Shown: piece after piece, positions 1-10,631 of the stretch
Numbering within the stretch: position 1 is the first letter of the stretch
How the letters are laid out: the number at the start of each line of letters is the position of its first letter
Source: Saccharomycopsis malanga
Taxonomy: Eukaryota > Ascomycota > Saccharomycetes > Ascoideales > Saccharomycopsidaceae
Length of the DNA: 64,000 nucleotides
Direction of reading: 5' to 3'
Assembly (NCBI GenBank): GCA_004014935.1
Contig: CP025321.1
Location: 3,162,001 to 3,226,000 of the forward strand
Made by a program: the position numbers and the translations under genes
The notes under the pieces: model-generated
The model's database searches: none
Seen by the model: the letters and a program-made list of their open reading frames with translations, nothing else
Told to the model about the DNA's origin: nothing

Positions 1-1269
1 TGCTCCAATGATTATTTGGGAATGGGCAGAAACCAAGAAGTGTTGACTGCCATGAAGGCCGCCATTGAGAAGTATGGTGCTGGTGCTGGTGGTACCAGAA
101 ACATTGCTGGCCACAATAAACACGCCATGGCTCTTGAAGCCGAATTGGCGGCGTTGCACAAAAAAGAAGCTGCTTTAGTTTTCACTTCTTGTTTTGTTGC
201 CAACGATTCTGTCTTGTCTCTTTTGGGGCAGAAAATTAAGGATTTGGTTATTTTCTCGGACGAGTTGAACCATGCATCCATGATTGTTGGTATTAGACAT
301 TCTAAAGCGAAAAAACACATTTTCAAACACAATGATTTGGCTGATTTGGAAGCCAAATTGGCCTTGTATCCTAAACACGTTCCAAAATTGATCGCCTTTG
401 AATCAGTTTATTCCATGTGTGGTTCCATCGCACCTATTGATGAAATTTGCAACTTGGCTAAGAAATACGGTGCCATTACTTTCTTGGATGAAGTTCATTC
501 CGTTGGTATGTACGGTCCTCATGGTGCAGGTGTTGCCGAGCATTTGGACTTTGAAGCTCACTTGGCCACTGGTATTAAGTCTCCCAACTTCCAAACCGTC
601 TCTGACAAGGTTGACTTGATCACTGGTACATTAGGTAAAACTTTTGGTGCCGTTGGTGGTTATGTTGCTGCCAGTGCCAACTTTGTTGACTGGATTAGAT
701 CTTATGCTCCAGGATTTATTTTCACCACTTCCTTGCCACCTGCTGTCATGTCTGGTGCTGCTGCTGCTATCAGATACCAAAGACGTACTTTGGAAGACCG
801 GATTGCTCAACAAAACCATGTCAGATATATCAAGAAAAACTTCGCCAACATTGGAATTCCAGTCATTCCTAACCCATCTCACATTGTCCCTGTATTGATT
901 GGTGATGCTGCCAACGCTAAAAAGGCTTCTGATTTATTGATGGACAAGTACCGTATCTATGTTCAAGCTATCAACTATCCAACTGTTGGTAAGGGTACCG
1001 AAAGATTGAGGATTACTCCAACTCCTGGCCACACCAACGACTTGAGTGACGTTTTGATTGATGCTGTTGAAACTATTTTCAAAGATTTGGATTTGCCAAG
1101 AGTCAGAGATTACGAATTGATGGGTGGTTTAGAAGGTGTTGGCAGTTCTGAAATTGTTAACCCAATTTGGACCGACGAACAATTGAAATTAGCTACTGCT
1201 GATTTGAACCCTAACGTCTTGGATCCAACATTCAAGTACTTGGGATCTTCCTCGGGCTATGAATTGTAA
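1..1269 (+). CDS. HEM1: 5-aminolevulinate synthase (5' end outside window)
   Basis: Mitochondrial PLP enzyme that condenses glycine and succinyl-CoA to 5-aminolevulinate, the first step of heme synthesis. The frame is open from base 1 (Cys-Ser-Asn-Asp-Tyr-Leu-Gly, a conserved alpha-oxoamine synthase segment), so the start codon, mitochondrial presequence and roughly the first 120-130 residues lie upstream of the window. Visible landmarks are the glycine-rich [12 protein letters not shown] segment, the [16 protein letters not shown] motif that contacts PLP, and the lysine in [13 protein letters not shown] that forms the Schiff base. An extra loop between these ([11 protein letters not shown]...) occurs at the place where the Saccharomyces enzyme also has an insertion. 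The stop is TAA at 1267-1269. Identification rests on near-continuous family similarity. The first ATG in frame (22) is internal and not the start. Confidence 0.97.
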   Translation, partial: CSNDYLGMGRNQEVLTAMKAAIEKYGAGAGGTRNIAGHNKHAMALEAELAALHKKEAALVFTSCFVANDSVLSLLGQKIKDLVIFSDELNHASMIVGIRHSKAKKHIFKHNDLADLEAKLALYPKHVPKLIAFESVYSMCGSIAPIDEICNLAKKYGAITFLDEVHSVGMYGPHGAGVAEHLDFEAHLATGIKSPNFQTVSDKVDLITGTLGKTFGAVGGYVAASANFVDWIRSYAPGFIFTTSLPPAVMSGAAAAIRYQRRTLEDRIAQQNHVRYIKKNFANIGIPVIPNPSHIVPVLIGDAANAKKASDLLMDKYRIYVQAINYPTVGKGTERLRITPTPGHTNDLSDVLIDAVETIFKDLDLPRVRDYELMGGLEGVGSSEIVNPIWTDEQLKLATADLNPNVLDPTFKYLGSSSGYEL

Positions 1270-2355
1270 GAACTACGGTAACTCTCACATCTTTTTTTTT
1301 TTTTGTTTAAGTGTTGAACTGTTGTTAATGGTTAAACCCGATAACAGTATGAATCTTAAATAATTTTTTTTTTAACATAAAGACAACATACGCGATGATC
1401 ACATAAAGTGGCTAAATTAATATTAATATATGTGACAATATTCAGGAGTATAGTTGATTTTTGTAAAGAAAGAAAGCATTGCATGTGTGAACAAACATCG
1501 CTAAAAAACAGTGCTCATTTATTAAAAGAAGGTTGATAACAATCTACGATGTCAAGAAGTTGAGCGTAATTTGTAAAACATTGTGTTTATATAATCGACA
1601 AGTAGGCAGAATGGTTTGAAAAGCCAAGTACCAAAAAAAATTATTTTTATAGTTTGAAAAGAAGCGTTATTCATAACTTTGTATATGGTCTGAATACAGA
1701 ATAGAAACTAGAACAAAGAACAAAAGGCACCCAAGCAATAAGCAATCTTGAAAGTCATATGGAAAGACAGGCACAACCGATGATATCGTACATATTAGTG
1801 CAAAGTAGATGTAAATCTAGCATCAGTAAAATGGGTTTGTTTATATGACCCAGCCTTCAATGAGCTTTTACATTAAATCCTCCTTTAGAAAAAGAAGAAA
1901 AAAGGGCGGTGTGCTGAATCATATTTAAAATAAAAGAATGAAATGGAATTTATATACACCAGATACAGATGGGAAGTATATACAAGTTACGAATACTGTT
2001 AAAAATACTTTAATAAACGCAGTTTTAAACACTGACAAAGATTACATTTTGCCAATAATGACAGCTTGTATTTCTCCCATTTTTCATTGAAAATTAGGAG
2101 TGCCAAGTAAATTATTCCTAGCGCACTTTCCTGAACATTCAATGCCAATTCTGTATTATACTTGTAGATATGTTTTTCCGGAAAGCACATTTGTCACCTG
2201 ATTTTACTATATAACTATGCTTCGGAACTAGTGTGAAACGTGACTCTCATAAGTAAAGTGTAGTAGGGTGTATATATGATATAACGTATACGTTTATATA
2301 GACAAAGAGTCTGAAAGATAGGCTGTACAACTGCCAGGTGTATATATCTGTCGCG
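1270..2355. other. Intergenic HEM1-VPS33
   Basis: 1.1 kb of AT-rich sequence between two genes on the same strand. It starts with a 13-base T tract (1292-1304), probably in the HEM1 3' region. A 63-codon minus-strand ORF at 1999-2190 has no recognisable features. I see no RNA gene. Confidence 0.6.
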
Positions 2356-4620
2356 ATGGTTCAACTATCGCCATTAAGGTTTAACAGCCACAATATATCC
2401 AAAATATGTTTGCAGGATCTTCTAGATATCCTCAATGGAGTGCCTGGGACAAGACATATTTTAATATTAGAAAAGTCAATCAGCAAGAGACTCAACCTTT
2501 TGACTCCATTCAATGTTTTGAAGGGAAAAGGCAATATCGTGAGTGCGTTGTGGCTAGAAGATGAGATAGGGGCTAATGTGAACTTGAACAATTTGCATTT
2601 GAATAGTTTTGTTATCGTATGCAATAATGATATTCAGAACACTGAATTAATTGCAAAAAAGGTGAAAGAGCTAATTTTGATCAATCCAAATTTCAAAATA
2701 ACTGGCATTATAATTGATGAGATCACTCGGAGTTTCGAGTTCAGATTAGAACAGCTTGGTGTAAAAGGGGAGCTTGAATTATATCCATGGGACTTAAAGC
2801 CCAGTGTACTTGATGATGATTTATTGTCACTTGAACTTTTTGAAAGAGAAAAATACAATGCTTTGAAGGATTTGTACTTGAAAAACCTTAATGAGCCATT
2901 GTTCAAACTATCCAAAAGCTTATTGAATTTAGTCAATTTGTTTCCAACATTGATCAAGTTCAATAATGTTTTACTCAAAGGAAACAAGTCTGTAGCATTT
3001 TATGAAAACTTCAAAAACTTGAAAAACGAGTATCTCAGTTCGCTTAATCCTGTGCAGCGAAAACAAGAAGAAATGTTTGAGAAAGCCAGTTATCTCAATG
3101 CCAGCTTGAGCCAGAAAGCTGGTGATTCTGGAGACTTGGGGGCAGACCAGTTTATAGACTTGATTGTTCTCGAACGAGGATTAGATTTCCTTACGCCTCT
3201 TCTCAACCAATTAACATATCTTGGATTGGTTGATGAGCTATATAATCTTGAATCAAACACGGTAACGTTACCTCATGGTGTGGTACTTAATGAAGTGGAT
3301 ACAGAGTCCGAAGAAGATAATAATAAGAAGCAAAAAACAGTAATCAACAAAATTAATTTCAACTACAAAGAGGATGAAATACTTCAGAGAATAAAATATT
3401 TGAATTTTGCAGCGGTAGGACCAATATTGAACACTTATGCTAAATCACTTCAAACGGAGTTTGAAGCTCGCCATAAGGTAAAAAAAATATCAGAGGTTAA
3501 AGAGTTTGTAGGCAAATTGTCCACTTTACAGAAAAATCAATTTCACTTGAAAAATCATACTCTTTTGGCAGAAAGCATATTAAACCAAGTAAAAGGCGCG
3601 ACAAATGTAAATAATGAAGACGAAAATTCGCAGGATACGCCTGTTTTGAATGTTGATAATGAAGAAGAAAGCGAAAGGCTTTTCTCACAAAGCTTGGAAT
3701 TACAGCAGGGTATTCTTGACAATTACTATGATTACAAGAAAGCCACTGAGATACTTGTCAACTTAATATATGATGGATTGGGCTGTAACGATACTTTGAG
3801 GCTTTGTTGTTTGTTATCAAAAGTAAAAAATGGTATTAACGAGAAAAATTACCATTTGTTGAAAAACGAAATAATCTCCAATTTTGGAATAAAACACTTG
3901 ATAACTTTGCAAAACTTGAAAATTATGAGACTTTTTTATGTCAAAGAATCCTACGGTCCAGGCGCCTATTTGTTGTCATCAACAACTACAAACTCTGACC
4001 CAGAAACGATCAATAACGATGGCGAGCGCGAAGCTTTGAAAAATGTGTCTTATCTCAAAGATTTCAGTGGGGCTCGAAATTATCTCAACTTGACGCCTAC
4101 ATTTGCTGAAGAAGAGTTGGCCAGTCGTGCAGATGATCCTGAAAACCCTATTGATGCAGCATTTGCATTCCCAAATTACGTTCCGATTACTACCAGACTC
4201 GTCCAGGCAGCCTACGACCGCAGTTTTTTCAACACGTCTCTCTCAACATACTTGTCCAAGTCGTCTTCCAGATACTTGTCCAAATACGGATCATGGAAAG
4301 GCATTGACGACTTGTGGAGGTTTCTTCTTGGTAACACTAAAGAAACAAACTTCTTTGAAACCTTGTCCAGTAACGCTCGACCTCTCCCTCTGACAGCTCC
4401 AACTGCGGGCTCTTTGCTGGCGACATCTAAACAACCCTCTTTGACTTTTGTTGTTATGATTGGTGGCATAACCTACGGCGAAATAGCTACACTTCGATAC
4501 ATTGAAAAACAGTTGGAGAGCAAAGGAGTACACAAACGGTTTGTCATATTGACCGATGGCATTGTAAATGGCAACCTGCTTATAGAAGCAGCCATTCCAC
4601 AGGATATTAATGATTGTTAA
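2356..4620 (+). CDS. VPS33: Vps33, Sec1/Munc18-family tethering subunit
   Basis: SM-family protein of the HOPS and CORVET complexes that binds SNAREs during fusion at endosome and vacuole. 754 residues from the ATG at 2356 (MVQLSPLRFN); the frame stays open a little upstream but without an ATG. Sec1-like features: an N-terminal domain with ...ILEKSISKRLNLLTPFNVLKG, the LIVLERGLDFLTPLLNQLTYLGLVDELY segment (the classic 'D-R-x-D/LDxxTPLxxQxTYxGLxDE' region of Vps33) around residues 270-300, and a C-terminal MIGGITYGEIATLRYIEK motif followed by FVILTDGIVNGN. Saccharomyces Vps33 is 691 aa; the extra length lies in acidic, Asn/Lys-rich loops (about residues 315-335 and 415-445). In-frame CTG codons are at 4390, 4417 and 4576; the last falls where Sec1-family proteins often have Ser (NGN-x-LIE), a hint of CTG reassignment. 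Confidence 0.93.
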   Translation: MVQLSPLRFNSHNISKICLQDLLDILNGVPGTRHILILEKSISKRLNLLTPFNVLKGKGNIVSALWLEDEIGANVNLNNLHLNSFVIVCNNDIQNTELIAKKVKELILINPNFKITGIIIDEITRSFEFRLEQLGVKGELELYPWDLKPSVLDDDLLSLELFEREKYNALKDLYLKNLNEPLFKLSKSLLNLVNLFPTLIKFNNVLLKGNKSVAFYENFKNLKNEYLSSLNPVQRKQEEMFEKASYLNASLSQKAGDSGDLGADQFIDLIVLERGLDFLTPLLNQLTYLGLVDELYNLESNTVTLPHGVVLNEVDTESEEDNNKKQKTVINKINFNYKEDEILQRIKYLNFAAVGPILNTYAKSLQTEFEARHKVKKISEVKEFVGKLSTLQKNQFHLKNHTLLAESILNQVKGATNVNNEDENSQDTPVLNVDNEEESERLFSQSLELQQGILDNYYDYKKATEILVNLIYDGLGCNDTLRLCCLLSKVKNGINEKNYHLLKNEIISNFGIKHLITLQNLKIMRLFYVKESYGPGAYLLSSTTTNSDPETINNDGEREALKNVSYLKDFSGARNYLNLTPTFAEEELASRADDPENPIDAAFAFPNYVPITTRLVQAAYDRSFFNTSLSTYLSKSSSRYLSKYGSWKGIDDLWRFLLGNTKETNFFETLSSNARPLPLTAPTAGSLLATSKQPSLTFVVMIGGITYGEIATLRYIEKQLESKGVHKRFVILTDGIVNGNLLIEAAIPQDINDC

Positions 4621-5228
4621 ACAGGTAAATTAAAATGAAGTAAAAGATATGTTTTCCGAACAGCCGCCATGTCGAATAATGTAAGACATGTAGAGACATC
4701 CTGATATATACATGAGACCACAGCAAAAATATGCACTTGGTGACTCGCGCATTACCCTGCGTAATTGTACAGATGAAAGCTGCAGCATGCATATGCACGC
4801 ACTCGCCTGCATCGGCAGAAGCGACGGCAATAAGCTGCGACGAAAGAAAAAGAGAATGAAAAGACGATGGAGAGAGAGAGGCAGTCGCTGACAGTTGTTC
4901 CTTTCTTAGTAGACTATATATACATATATACAATAGTATTTTTTTGTATAATTTTATAGGTATATAGTTGGAGGGCGCTGTTAACAGTTGTATACTGCAA
5001 TCGGTAAGCATTTTGTCCACTTTTTGGCCTATTTTTTTTTCTTTGCTCGCAGAGTGTATATTAACAGTAGTAGTTGCGTTTCATTTGATTTGGTTTTCGC
5101 CACTATAGATTGTGAGAGGAGGACAATTTTGCAACATTGCTTCTGCTACTCGAGTGTTTTAGGTAATTGGAACAGAACATATTGTCTAGCAGCGGTTTAG
5201 ACATATCTGATACCGATATCAAGCAATC
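4621..5228. other. Intergenic VPS33-STE23 (STE23 promoter)
   Basis: 0.6 kb containing a GA tract near 4869-4880 and a TA-rich stretch near 4915-4932 that could serve as the STE23 TATA region. A minus-strand ORF here lacks supporting features (see rejected items). Confidence 0.55.
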
Positions 5229-8200
5229 ATGACTGCAAGCGATTCACAGGGGTATCGGATCATCGTGGACTCTGCCAAGTTTGAAAAACCAGATTTGGAT
5301 GATAGAGAATACCGGATGATCCGTCTTTCTAATGACCTTGAATGTCTTTTGATTCGTGATCCAAACAGTGAGAGAGCGTCTGCTGCGTTGGATGTCAATG
5401 TTGGGTCGGTCCATGATCCCCCGGAATTACCTGGGTTGGCTCATTTTTGCGAGCATTTACTATTCATGGGAACTGAAAAGTTTCCAGAAGAAAATGAATA
5501 TTCCAAGTTTCTTTCCAACCATGGGGGGAAATCAAATGCTTACACGTCGTCGAACAATACTAATTACTATTTTGATCTCAATGCTGCGTATTTGGAAGGC
5601 GCTTTGGACCGATTCTCGCAGTTTTTCATCAATCCGCTCTTTAGACCTGATGTTCAAGACCGTGAAATCAATGCTATCAACTCTGAGCATGACAAGAACA
5701 TTGATAATGATACATGGAGGTTCTATCAGGTTAGTAAAACCACTGCAAATCCAGACCATCCTCATACAAACTTCTCCACAGGTAATCTTGAGACGTTGCA
5801 AATAGAGCCAGGCAAACGAGGCATTGATTCGCGAGCCGAGTTGCTCAAGTGGTACGAGTCACATTATTCTGCCAACGTAATGAAAGTATGTATCTTTGGA
5901 AACCAACATTTGCACGAATTGTCTCGGTTGGCAGCCACTTATTTCAGTGGCATTCAGAACAAAAACCTTGATTTGCAAATGCTTGATCTTGCCAGTAAAA
6001 CGACTCCTTATTACACCCCAAAACAGTTGACCAAGTTGATAAAGATTAAACCTATTAGAAATACAAAATCTTTTCGACTCAAGTTTTATGTGCCTTTGGA
6101 TGATGATGATGTTCACTATAATCTTCCTTACAGTTACATCAGTCATCTCATGGGTCACGAGTCCAGTGGGTCTCTATTACATTATTTCAAGGTAACAAAG
6201 AACTGGGTTGTAGGGTTGTCTACTGGCTTTAGATCTATCTGCGATCAAAATTACATATTTGATGTTGTCATTGAGCTCACGGAAAAAGGGTTAGAACACA
6301 TAAATGATATTACCACCGCTGTCTTTCAATATGTAAATTATTTGTCAACTGTCTCTGAAGCACAGTTCTTCGAGGTTTACAAGGAATTGAAAGACATTTC
6401 TAGCATTCAGTTTAAATTTAAAGAGAAAGGTAACAACATCAGCGGTGTGACTTCTGGCTACTCACACTCTATGCAAGACAAGTATTTGACAGATGATAAT
6501 AAACATTTGTTGTTGTCTAAGGACTACTTGTTTCGGCATGAGTTCAATTACAAGTCTATCAAGAATTGTTTAACTTTAATGACTCCTGAAAGTTATTTGG
6601 CTGTTTTAGTCAACCATCTTCTTCCTGATGACATTTATGAAAACACCGAAAAATGGTATGGGGTGAGATACTCGGTGGAAAGCATCGATCCTTCATTTGT
6701 CAATTCTTTGAGTCAAGCAGGTTTGTCTGACCAGCTTCATCTACCACCTTTACCTAATCCTTTTATACCAAAGGACTTTTCAATCAAAAACGAGGCTTTG
6801 AGAGATGTTACTCCAAAGACAAGACCTTTGCTTATCGAAAAATCCAATACCCTTGAGCTTTGGTTCAAAAAAGACGACCGTTTTTTCAGTCCAAAAGGTT
6901 CCATCACCATTTTCTTCACCCTCCCTAGTACTATGAACAACCCCATTTATTCAGTGTTGCTTAACATCTATAGAGAAATGGTATGTTTCAAGATGAATGA
7001 GTTCATTTATCAAGCCTCTTTGATACCAATGAAAACTAGTTTCTACAATGATAGCAAAGGTTTTCAAAGTGCAATTTCTGGTTACAATCATAATATCCTT
7101 GTTATTTTGAGAAATTTGCTTCAAGGTTTGATTTCATTCCAAGACGATAAGGAGTTCAATAACGAAGCTAAATTCAACTTGATCAAAGACTCTATTATCA
7201 AGAGGTTAAAAAATTTCAAGTTATTGTCGCCATACTCACAAGCCGATACTTACTTTTCCTTGTTAGTCCAGGACAATACAATTCATCCTGAAAACAAGCT
7301 CGAATTCTTGCTCAACGAGGACGGTACTAGGAACGATGATTATATCAACTTTGAAACGTTTACATGTTTCACAAAGTTAATGTTCAAACAGATATACATT
7401 ACGTCTATGATACACGGCAACTTTTCTGAAGATATTCTAGGTCAGTTTAAAGATATTTTGTATGCCGAATTCCTAGATAAAATTAGATATAGACGTATCT
7501 TGCCATCCCAAAATATCAACAAACTCTATAGAACCATCTTGATTCCACCTGGAAGAGTGTATCGTTACGAAGTCGATGTTGATAACACCAACTCTTGTGT
7601 CGAGTATTATTTCCAATTGGAAGACTCCTTCAAAATGTATGAGGACTTACAACACAAAAAGTATAACCTCAAGTACGCTAAACGTCTTCTTTGCATTATC
7701 TTGTTAAGATCTATCCTTAAAGAACCATTGTTCGACCAGTTAAGAACAAAAGAACAATTGGGCTACATTGTGAGCTGTGGCAGTAGTAGCACCAAGAGTA
7801 TTCAAGGGTTCAAGATTCTCGTCCAAAGTAGCGTCAAGTCATGCTACTATCTTGAATACCGAATCAAGGAATGCCTTCGCAATAGTATTCGGGAAACAGT
7901 TTTGGATATGACCGACGAGACGTTTAAAAACAAGGTGGAAGCATTGGCCGTCAATTTGAAAAACGCCCTAAGATACAAAAACCTTTACGAAGAAAGTTCC
8001 TTCTATGTGTCTAACATTTTTGACGGTATTCATAACTTCAATATCACCAAGCTTAAGTTGCAATGTTTGCCACAAGTCACTAAACAAGAGCTTATCTTGT
8101 TTTTTGAGGAGTGTTTCCTTAATGATGCAACGTCTAAAAGACTTATTATCCATTTGAAGGGCCGCAACGAAAAAGCGCCTGGAAGAGCTCCAGACGAGTT

Positions 8201-8360
8201 TCCTGATATGTATCCGGAAGGCCCATTAGTAACAGACTTTGATTCTTTTAGAAACTCTTTCCAAATGAGCGGTTATGGCCAATCTATCATGGGTTATGAG
8301 TACTATAAGAAATACCACAGTAAGGACGATGAAGACATGGTTCTTGACTCGAGACTCTAA
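5229..8360 (+). CDS. STE23: Ste23, insulin-degrading-enzyme-family metalloprotease
   Basis: M16A zinc metalloprotease; in yeast it helps mature the a-factor mating pheromone (redundantly with Axl1) and degrades peptides. 1,043 residues, close to the 1,027 of Saccharomyces Ste23. The inverted zinc motif HxxEH is at residues 72-76 (HFCEH) with the third ligand E153 in NSEHDKN, the spacing typical of insulysins. The four M16 subdomains are present, including the C-terminal LRTKEQLGYIV motif and the conserved ILLRSILKEPLFDQLRT. There is no signal or targeting peptide, so it is cytosolic. Start at the ATG at 5229, preceded by stops. The gene contains no in-frame CTG codon although leucine is frequent. 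A second pheromone gene, the alpha-factor precursor, lies about 50 kb away in the same window. Confidence 0.96.
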   Translation: MTASDSQGYRIIVDSAKFEKPDLDDREYRMIRLSNDLECLLIRDPNSERASAALDVNVGSVHDPPELPGLAHFCEHLLFMGTEKFPEENEYSKFLSNHGGKSNAYTSSNNTNYYFDLNAAYLEGALDRFSQFFINPLFRPDVQDREINAINSEHDKNIDNDTWRFYQVSKTTANPDHPHTNFSTGNLETLQIEPGKRGIDSRAELLKWYESHYSANVMKVCIFGNQHLHELSRLAATYFSGIQNKNLDLQMLDLASKTTPYYTPKQLTKLIKIKPIRNTKSFRLKFYVPLDDDDVHYNLPYSYISHLMGHESSGSLLHYFKVTKNWVVGLSTGFRSICDQNYIFDVVIELTEKGLEHINDITTAVFQYVNYLSTVSEAQFFEVYKELKDISSIQFKFKEKGNNISGVTSGYSHSMQDKYLTDDNKHLLLSKDYLFRHEFNYKSIKNCLTLMTPESYLAVLVNHLLPDDIYENTEKWYGVRYSVESIDPSFVNSLSQAGLSDQLHLPPLPNPFIPKDFSIKNEALRDVTPKTRPLLIEKSNTLELWFKKDDRFFSPKGSITIFFTLPSTMNNPIYSVLLNIYREMVCFKMNEFIYQASLIPMKTSFYNDSKGFQSAISGYNHNILVILRNLLQGLISFQDDKEFNNEAKFNLIKDSIIKRLKNFKLLSPYSQADTYFSLLVQDNTIHPENKLEFLLNEDGTRNDDYINFETFTCFTKLMFKQIYITSMIHGNFSEDILGQFKDILYAEFLDKIRYRRILPSQNINKLYRTILIPPGRVYRYEVDVDNTNSCVEYYFQLEDSFKMYEDLQHKKYNLKYAKRLLCIILLRSILKEPLFDQLRTKEQLGYIVSCGSSSTKSIQGFKILVQSSVKSCYYLEYRIKECLRNSIRETVLDMTDETFKNKVEALAVNLKNALRYKNLYEESSFYVSNIFDGIHNFNITKLKLQCLPQVTKQELILFFEECFLNDATSKRLIIHLKGRNEKAPGRAPDEFPDMYPEGPLVTDFDSFRNSFQMSGYGQSIMGYEYYKKYHSKDDEDMVLDSRL

Positions 8361-9065
8361 TGACTATTGCATTTTTTTTCTATCCTTTAGCATGATTTTC
8401 CATTTAGACACTTTTCTTCTTCAATATCTTGTTTTCTGGGTGCTATTTCTTATAGGCTGCGACACCCTGTTTTTTGACTTCTTTTACATCTTATTTAATC
8501 CTATTTGTTATATTGATTCCATTGTTGCATTGATATTTCCATTTCCTAGACATTTTACATGGTATTCTTGTTTCAAACAATAAACTGTTAATTTTGTTTT
8601 AAACACATGCTGTTATTATAATTATTAGTTTTCTTCACCTTCAGTATAGTATTGATAAAGTATAAGGCATGACAGACCACTAACATTATGAGGGTATAAC
8701 CATTTGGGCCATACCGCGTCATGTTAAATAGGACTTTCAATTGAAAAACTCTTAACAATTCATGTGTAGTATGCTACTACTGATAATTTGCTTTGGAATT
8801 GCAAGAATACATTTATTAACTAGTGTCTACCCAACATATCATTCCACCAAACCCTTTAAGTGATAATTTTGAAAAGTTTTTGTAAACAAAATCACTCTTG
8901 TTATATATGACTTTAAGTAAATGCAAGTTTTATGATAAATAACTAGTATATTGTTATTTCTGTGAACAAACCTTACTATAACCTTCGGCAATCATGCAAG
9001 CATTCATATATTATTCTACTTAAACTCCGTAGTTGAAGCAATCTATCCTCTTTTAAAAACAAAAA
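8361..9065. other. Convergent intergenic STE23/THR4
   Basis: 0.7 kb shared 3' region of two converging genes, T-rich just after STE23 and A/T-rich throughout. Nothing else recognised. Confidence 0.55.
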
Positions 9066-10631
9066 TTACTCATTTTGCAATTCCTCAACAATGATTTTCT
9101 TCACTAACTCGACGTTAGCCTCTGGAACCAATCTGATCCGTTTCTCTTTGGTGCTCAAAGCCTTCAACTCGTCTGGCAAGACATCCTTTTCAAAGCTATA
9201 GCCGTCAAAAGCACTCAATGCCTTGTTAACAGCCTCAGCAAACTTGGCTGGATGAGCAGTAGACAATGTTATGTAGTCAATTTTCTTTGCTACATTTTGA
9301 TCTTTGGAGATTTGGTTCTGGGTACCTTTGACCCCAACAGCAGTATGTGGATCGACTACATAGGACTGGTTGGTTTGATTGTAAACAGACTTGATTGTGG
9401 CAATAGTTTCGTCATTACTGACACGCTCAGCATCGAAATCGCCCAAGGCTGACTGCAAAACTTCTTTGCTGACTTCAATAGGAACACCTTGTTTCAAGCC
9501 TTTCATCCAGGAACTCAAGGTTTTACCTGCTTGCAAATCAGCGTCGGCAACACTGGCTCCCTTGTTGACAGCATCGTTTCTGATCAAATACCAAAGCAAT
9601 CTCTCAAAGTTGGATGAGAGCAAGATGTCCATTGCTGGTGAATGGGTTGCCTTAGCCTCGTTAGACTCTACTTCATATCTACCAGAATTCAAAAATCTGT
9701 ATAAAATGTCGTTTTCGTTAGTAGCAATAACCAATTTTTCAACTGGCAAGCCCATCTTCTTAGCATAGTAGCCAGCCAATATGTCACCAAAGTTTCCGCT
9801 AGGTACGACGAACTTGACGTTCAAATTTTGTTTAATCTCGTCATCGGTCTTCAAACCTTTGGCATTGACTAATTGGAAATATGAATGGAAATAGTATGTG
9901 ATTTGGGCAAGAATACGAGCCCAGTTAATGGAGTTGACAGCACCAACGTGATATTTGCTGTTGAACTCAACATCCCCAAAGATGTCTTTAACAATAGTTT
10001 GACAGTCATCAAAGTAACCTTTGACGGACAAGGTATAAACATTGGAGTCCTCTACAGTGGTCATCTGTTCCTCTTGGATAGGAGAGATCTTGCCGGTGGG
10101 ATACAAAATAAAGACAGAAACGTCTTTCTTGTTTCTCAATCCATAAATGGCAGCAGAGCCTGTATCACCAGAAGTAGCACCAACTACAGTGATATGATGT
10201 CTTTCCTCATTGGCAGCAAGTTTGGCGTTTTTTCTGACCAAAAAGAACTCAAACAAGTTACCCACAAACTGCAAGGCAACGTCCTTAAAAGCATAAGTAG
10301 GACCATGGAAAAGCTCCAATATGTGCACGTTGCTCGACAAGTCTTTCACTGGGGTGACTTTTGGAGCTCTGAAAGTGGAGTACGACTTGCTAATCAACTG
10401 CTTCAAGTCATCACTTGAAATTTCAGCATCATTGATATACAATCTAAGGATCTCAAAAGCAAGCTCTTGAAAAGACAAATCCTTCCAGCGGCTGAGAAAA
10501 TCCTCTGGGAGTTGAGGAATAGACGAAGGCAAAAAGAGACCTCCATCTGGAGCAAGCCCAGTGATGACTGCTTCCTCAAAAGTGGAAACTGAATTTGCTG
10601 ATGATCTGGTTGATCTATACTGTTGCGACAT
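9066..10631 (-). CDS. THR4: Threonine synthase
   Basis: PLP-dependent enzyme converting O-phosphohomoserine to threonine, the last step of threonine synthesis, in the cytosol. 521 residues (Saccharomyces Thr4 is 514). The start is the ATG complementary to 10629-10631 (MSQQYRSTRSS); the frame extends further up to a TTG but no earlier ATG exists. N-terminal FEEAVITGLAPDGGLFLP is the family signature; the PLP lysine is about K116 in HGPTYAFKDVALQFVGN; the phosphate-binding loop is GATSGDTGSAAIYGL; NWARILAQITYYFHS and VPSGNFGDILAGYYAKKMGLP are also diagnostic. The upstream region has a consensus Gcn4 site (10792-10798), in line with general amino-acid control. Confidence 0.97.
   Translation of the reverse strand: MSQQYRSTRSSANSVSTFEEAVITGLAPDGGLFLPSSIPQLPEDFLSRWKDLSFQELAFEILRLYINDAEISSDDLKQLISKSYSTFRAPKVTPVKDLSSNVHILELFHGPTYAFKDVALQFVGNLFEFFLVRKNAKLAANEERHHITVVGATSGDTGSAAIYGLRNKKDVSVFILYPTGKISPIQEEQMTTVEDSNVYTLSVKGYFDDCQTIVKDIFGDVEFNSKYHVGAVNSINWARILAQITYYFHSYFQLVNAKGLKTDDEIKQNLNVKFVVPSGNFGDILAGYYAKKMGLPVEKLVIATNENDILYRFLNSGRYEVESNEAKATHSPAMDILLSSNFERLLWYLIRNDAVNKGASVADADLQAGKTLSSWMKGLKQGVPIEVSKEVLQSALGDFDAERVSNDETIATIKSVYNQTNQSYVVDPHTAVGVKGTQNQISKDQNVAKKIDYITLSTAHPAKFAEAVNKALSAFDGYSFEKDVLPDELKALSTKEKRIRLVPEANVELVKKIIVEELQNE

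Noticed and set aside
4607-5020. 137-codon minus-strand ORF between VPS33 and STE23
   Set aside because: Begins with GTG, overlaps the VPS33 stop, and has no domain or signal; it lies in the STE23 promoter.
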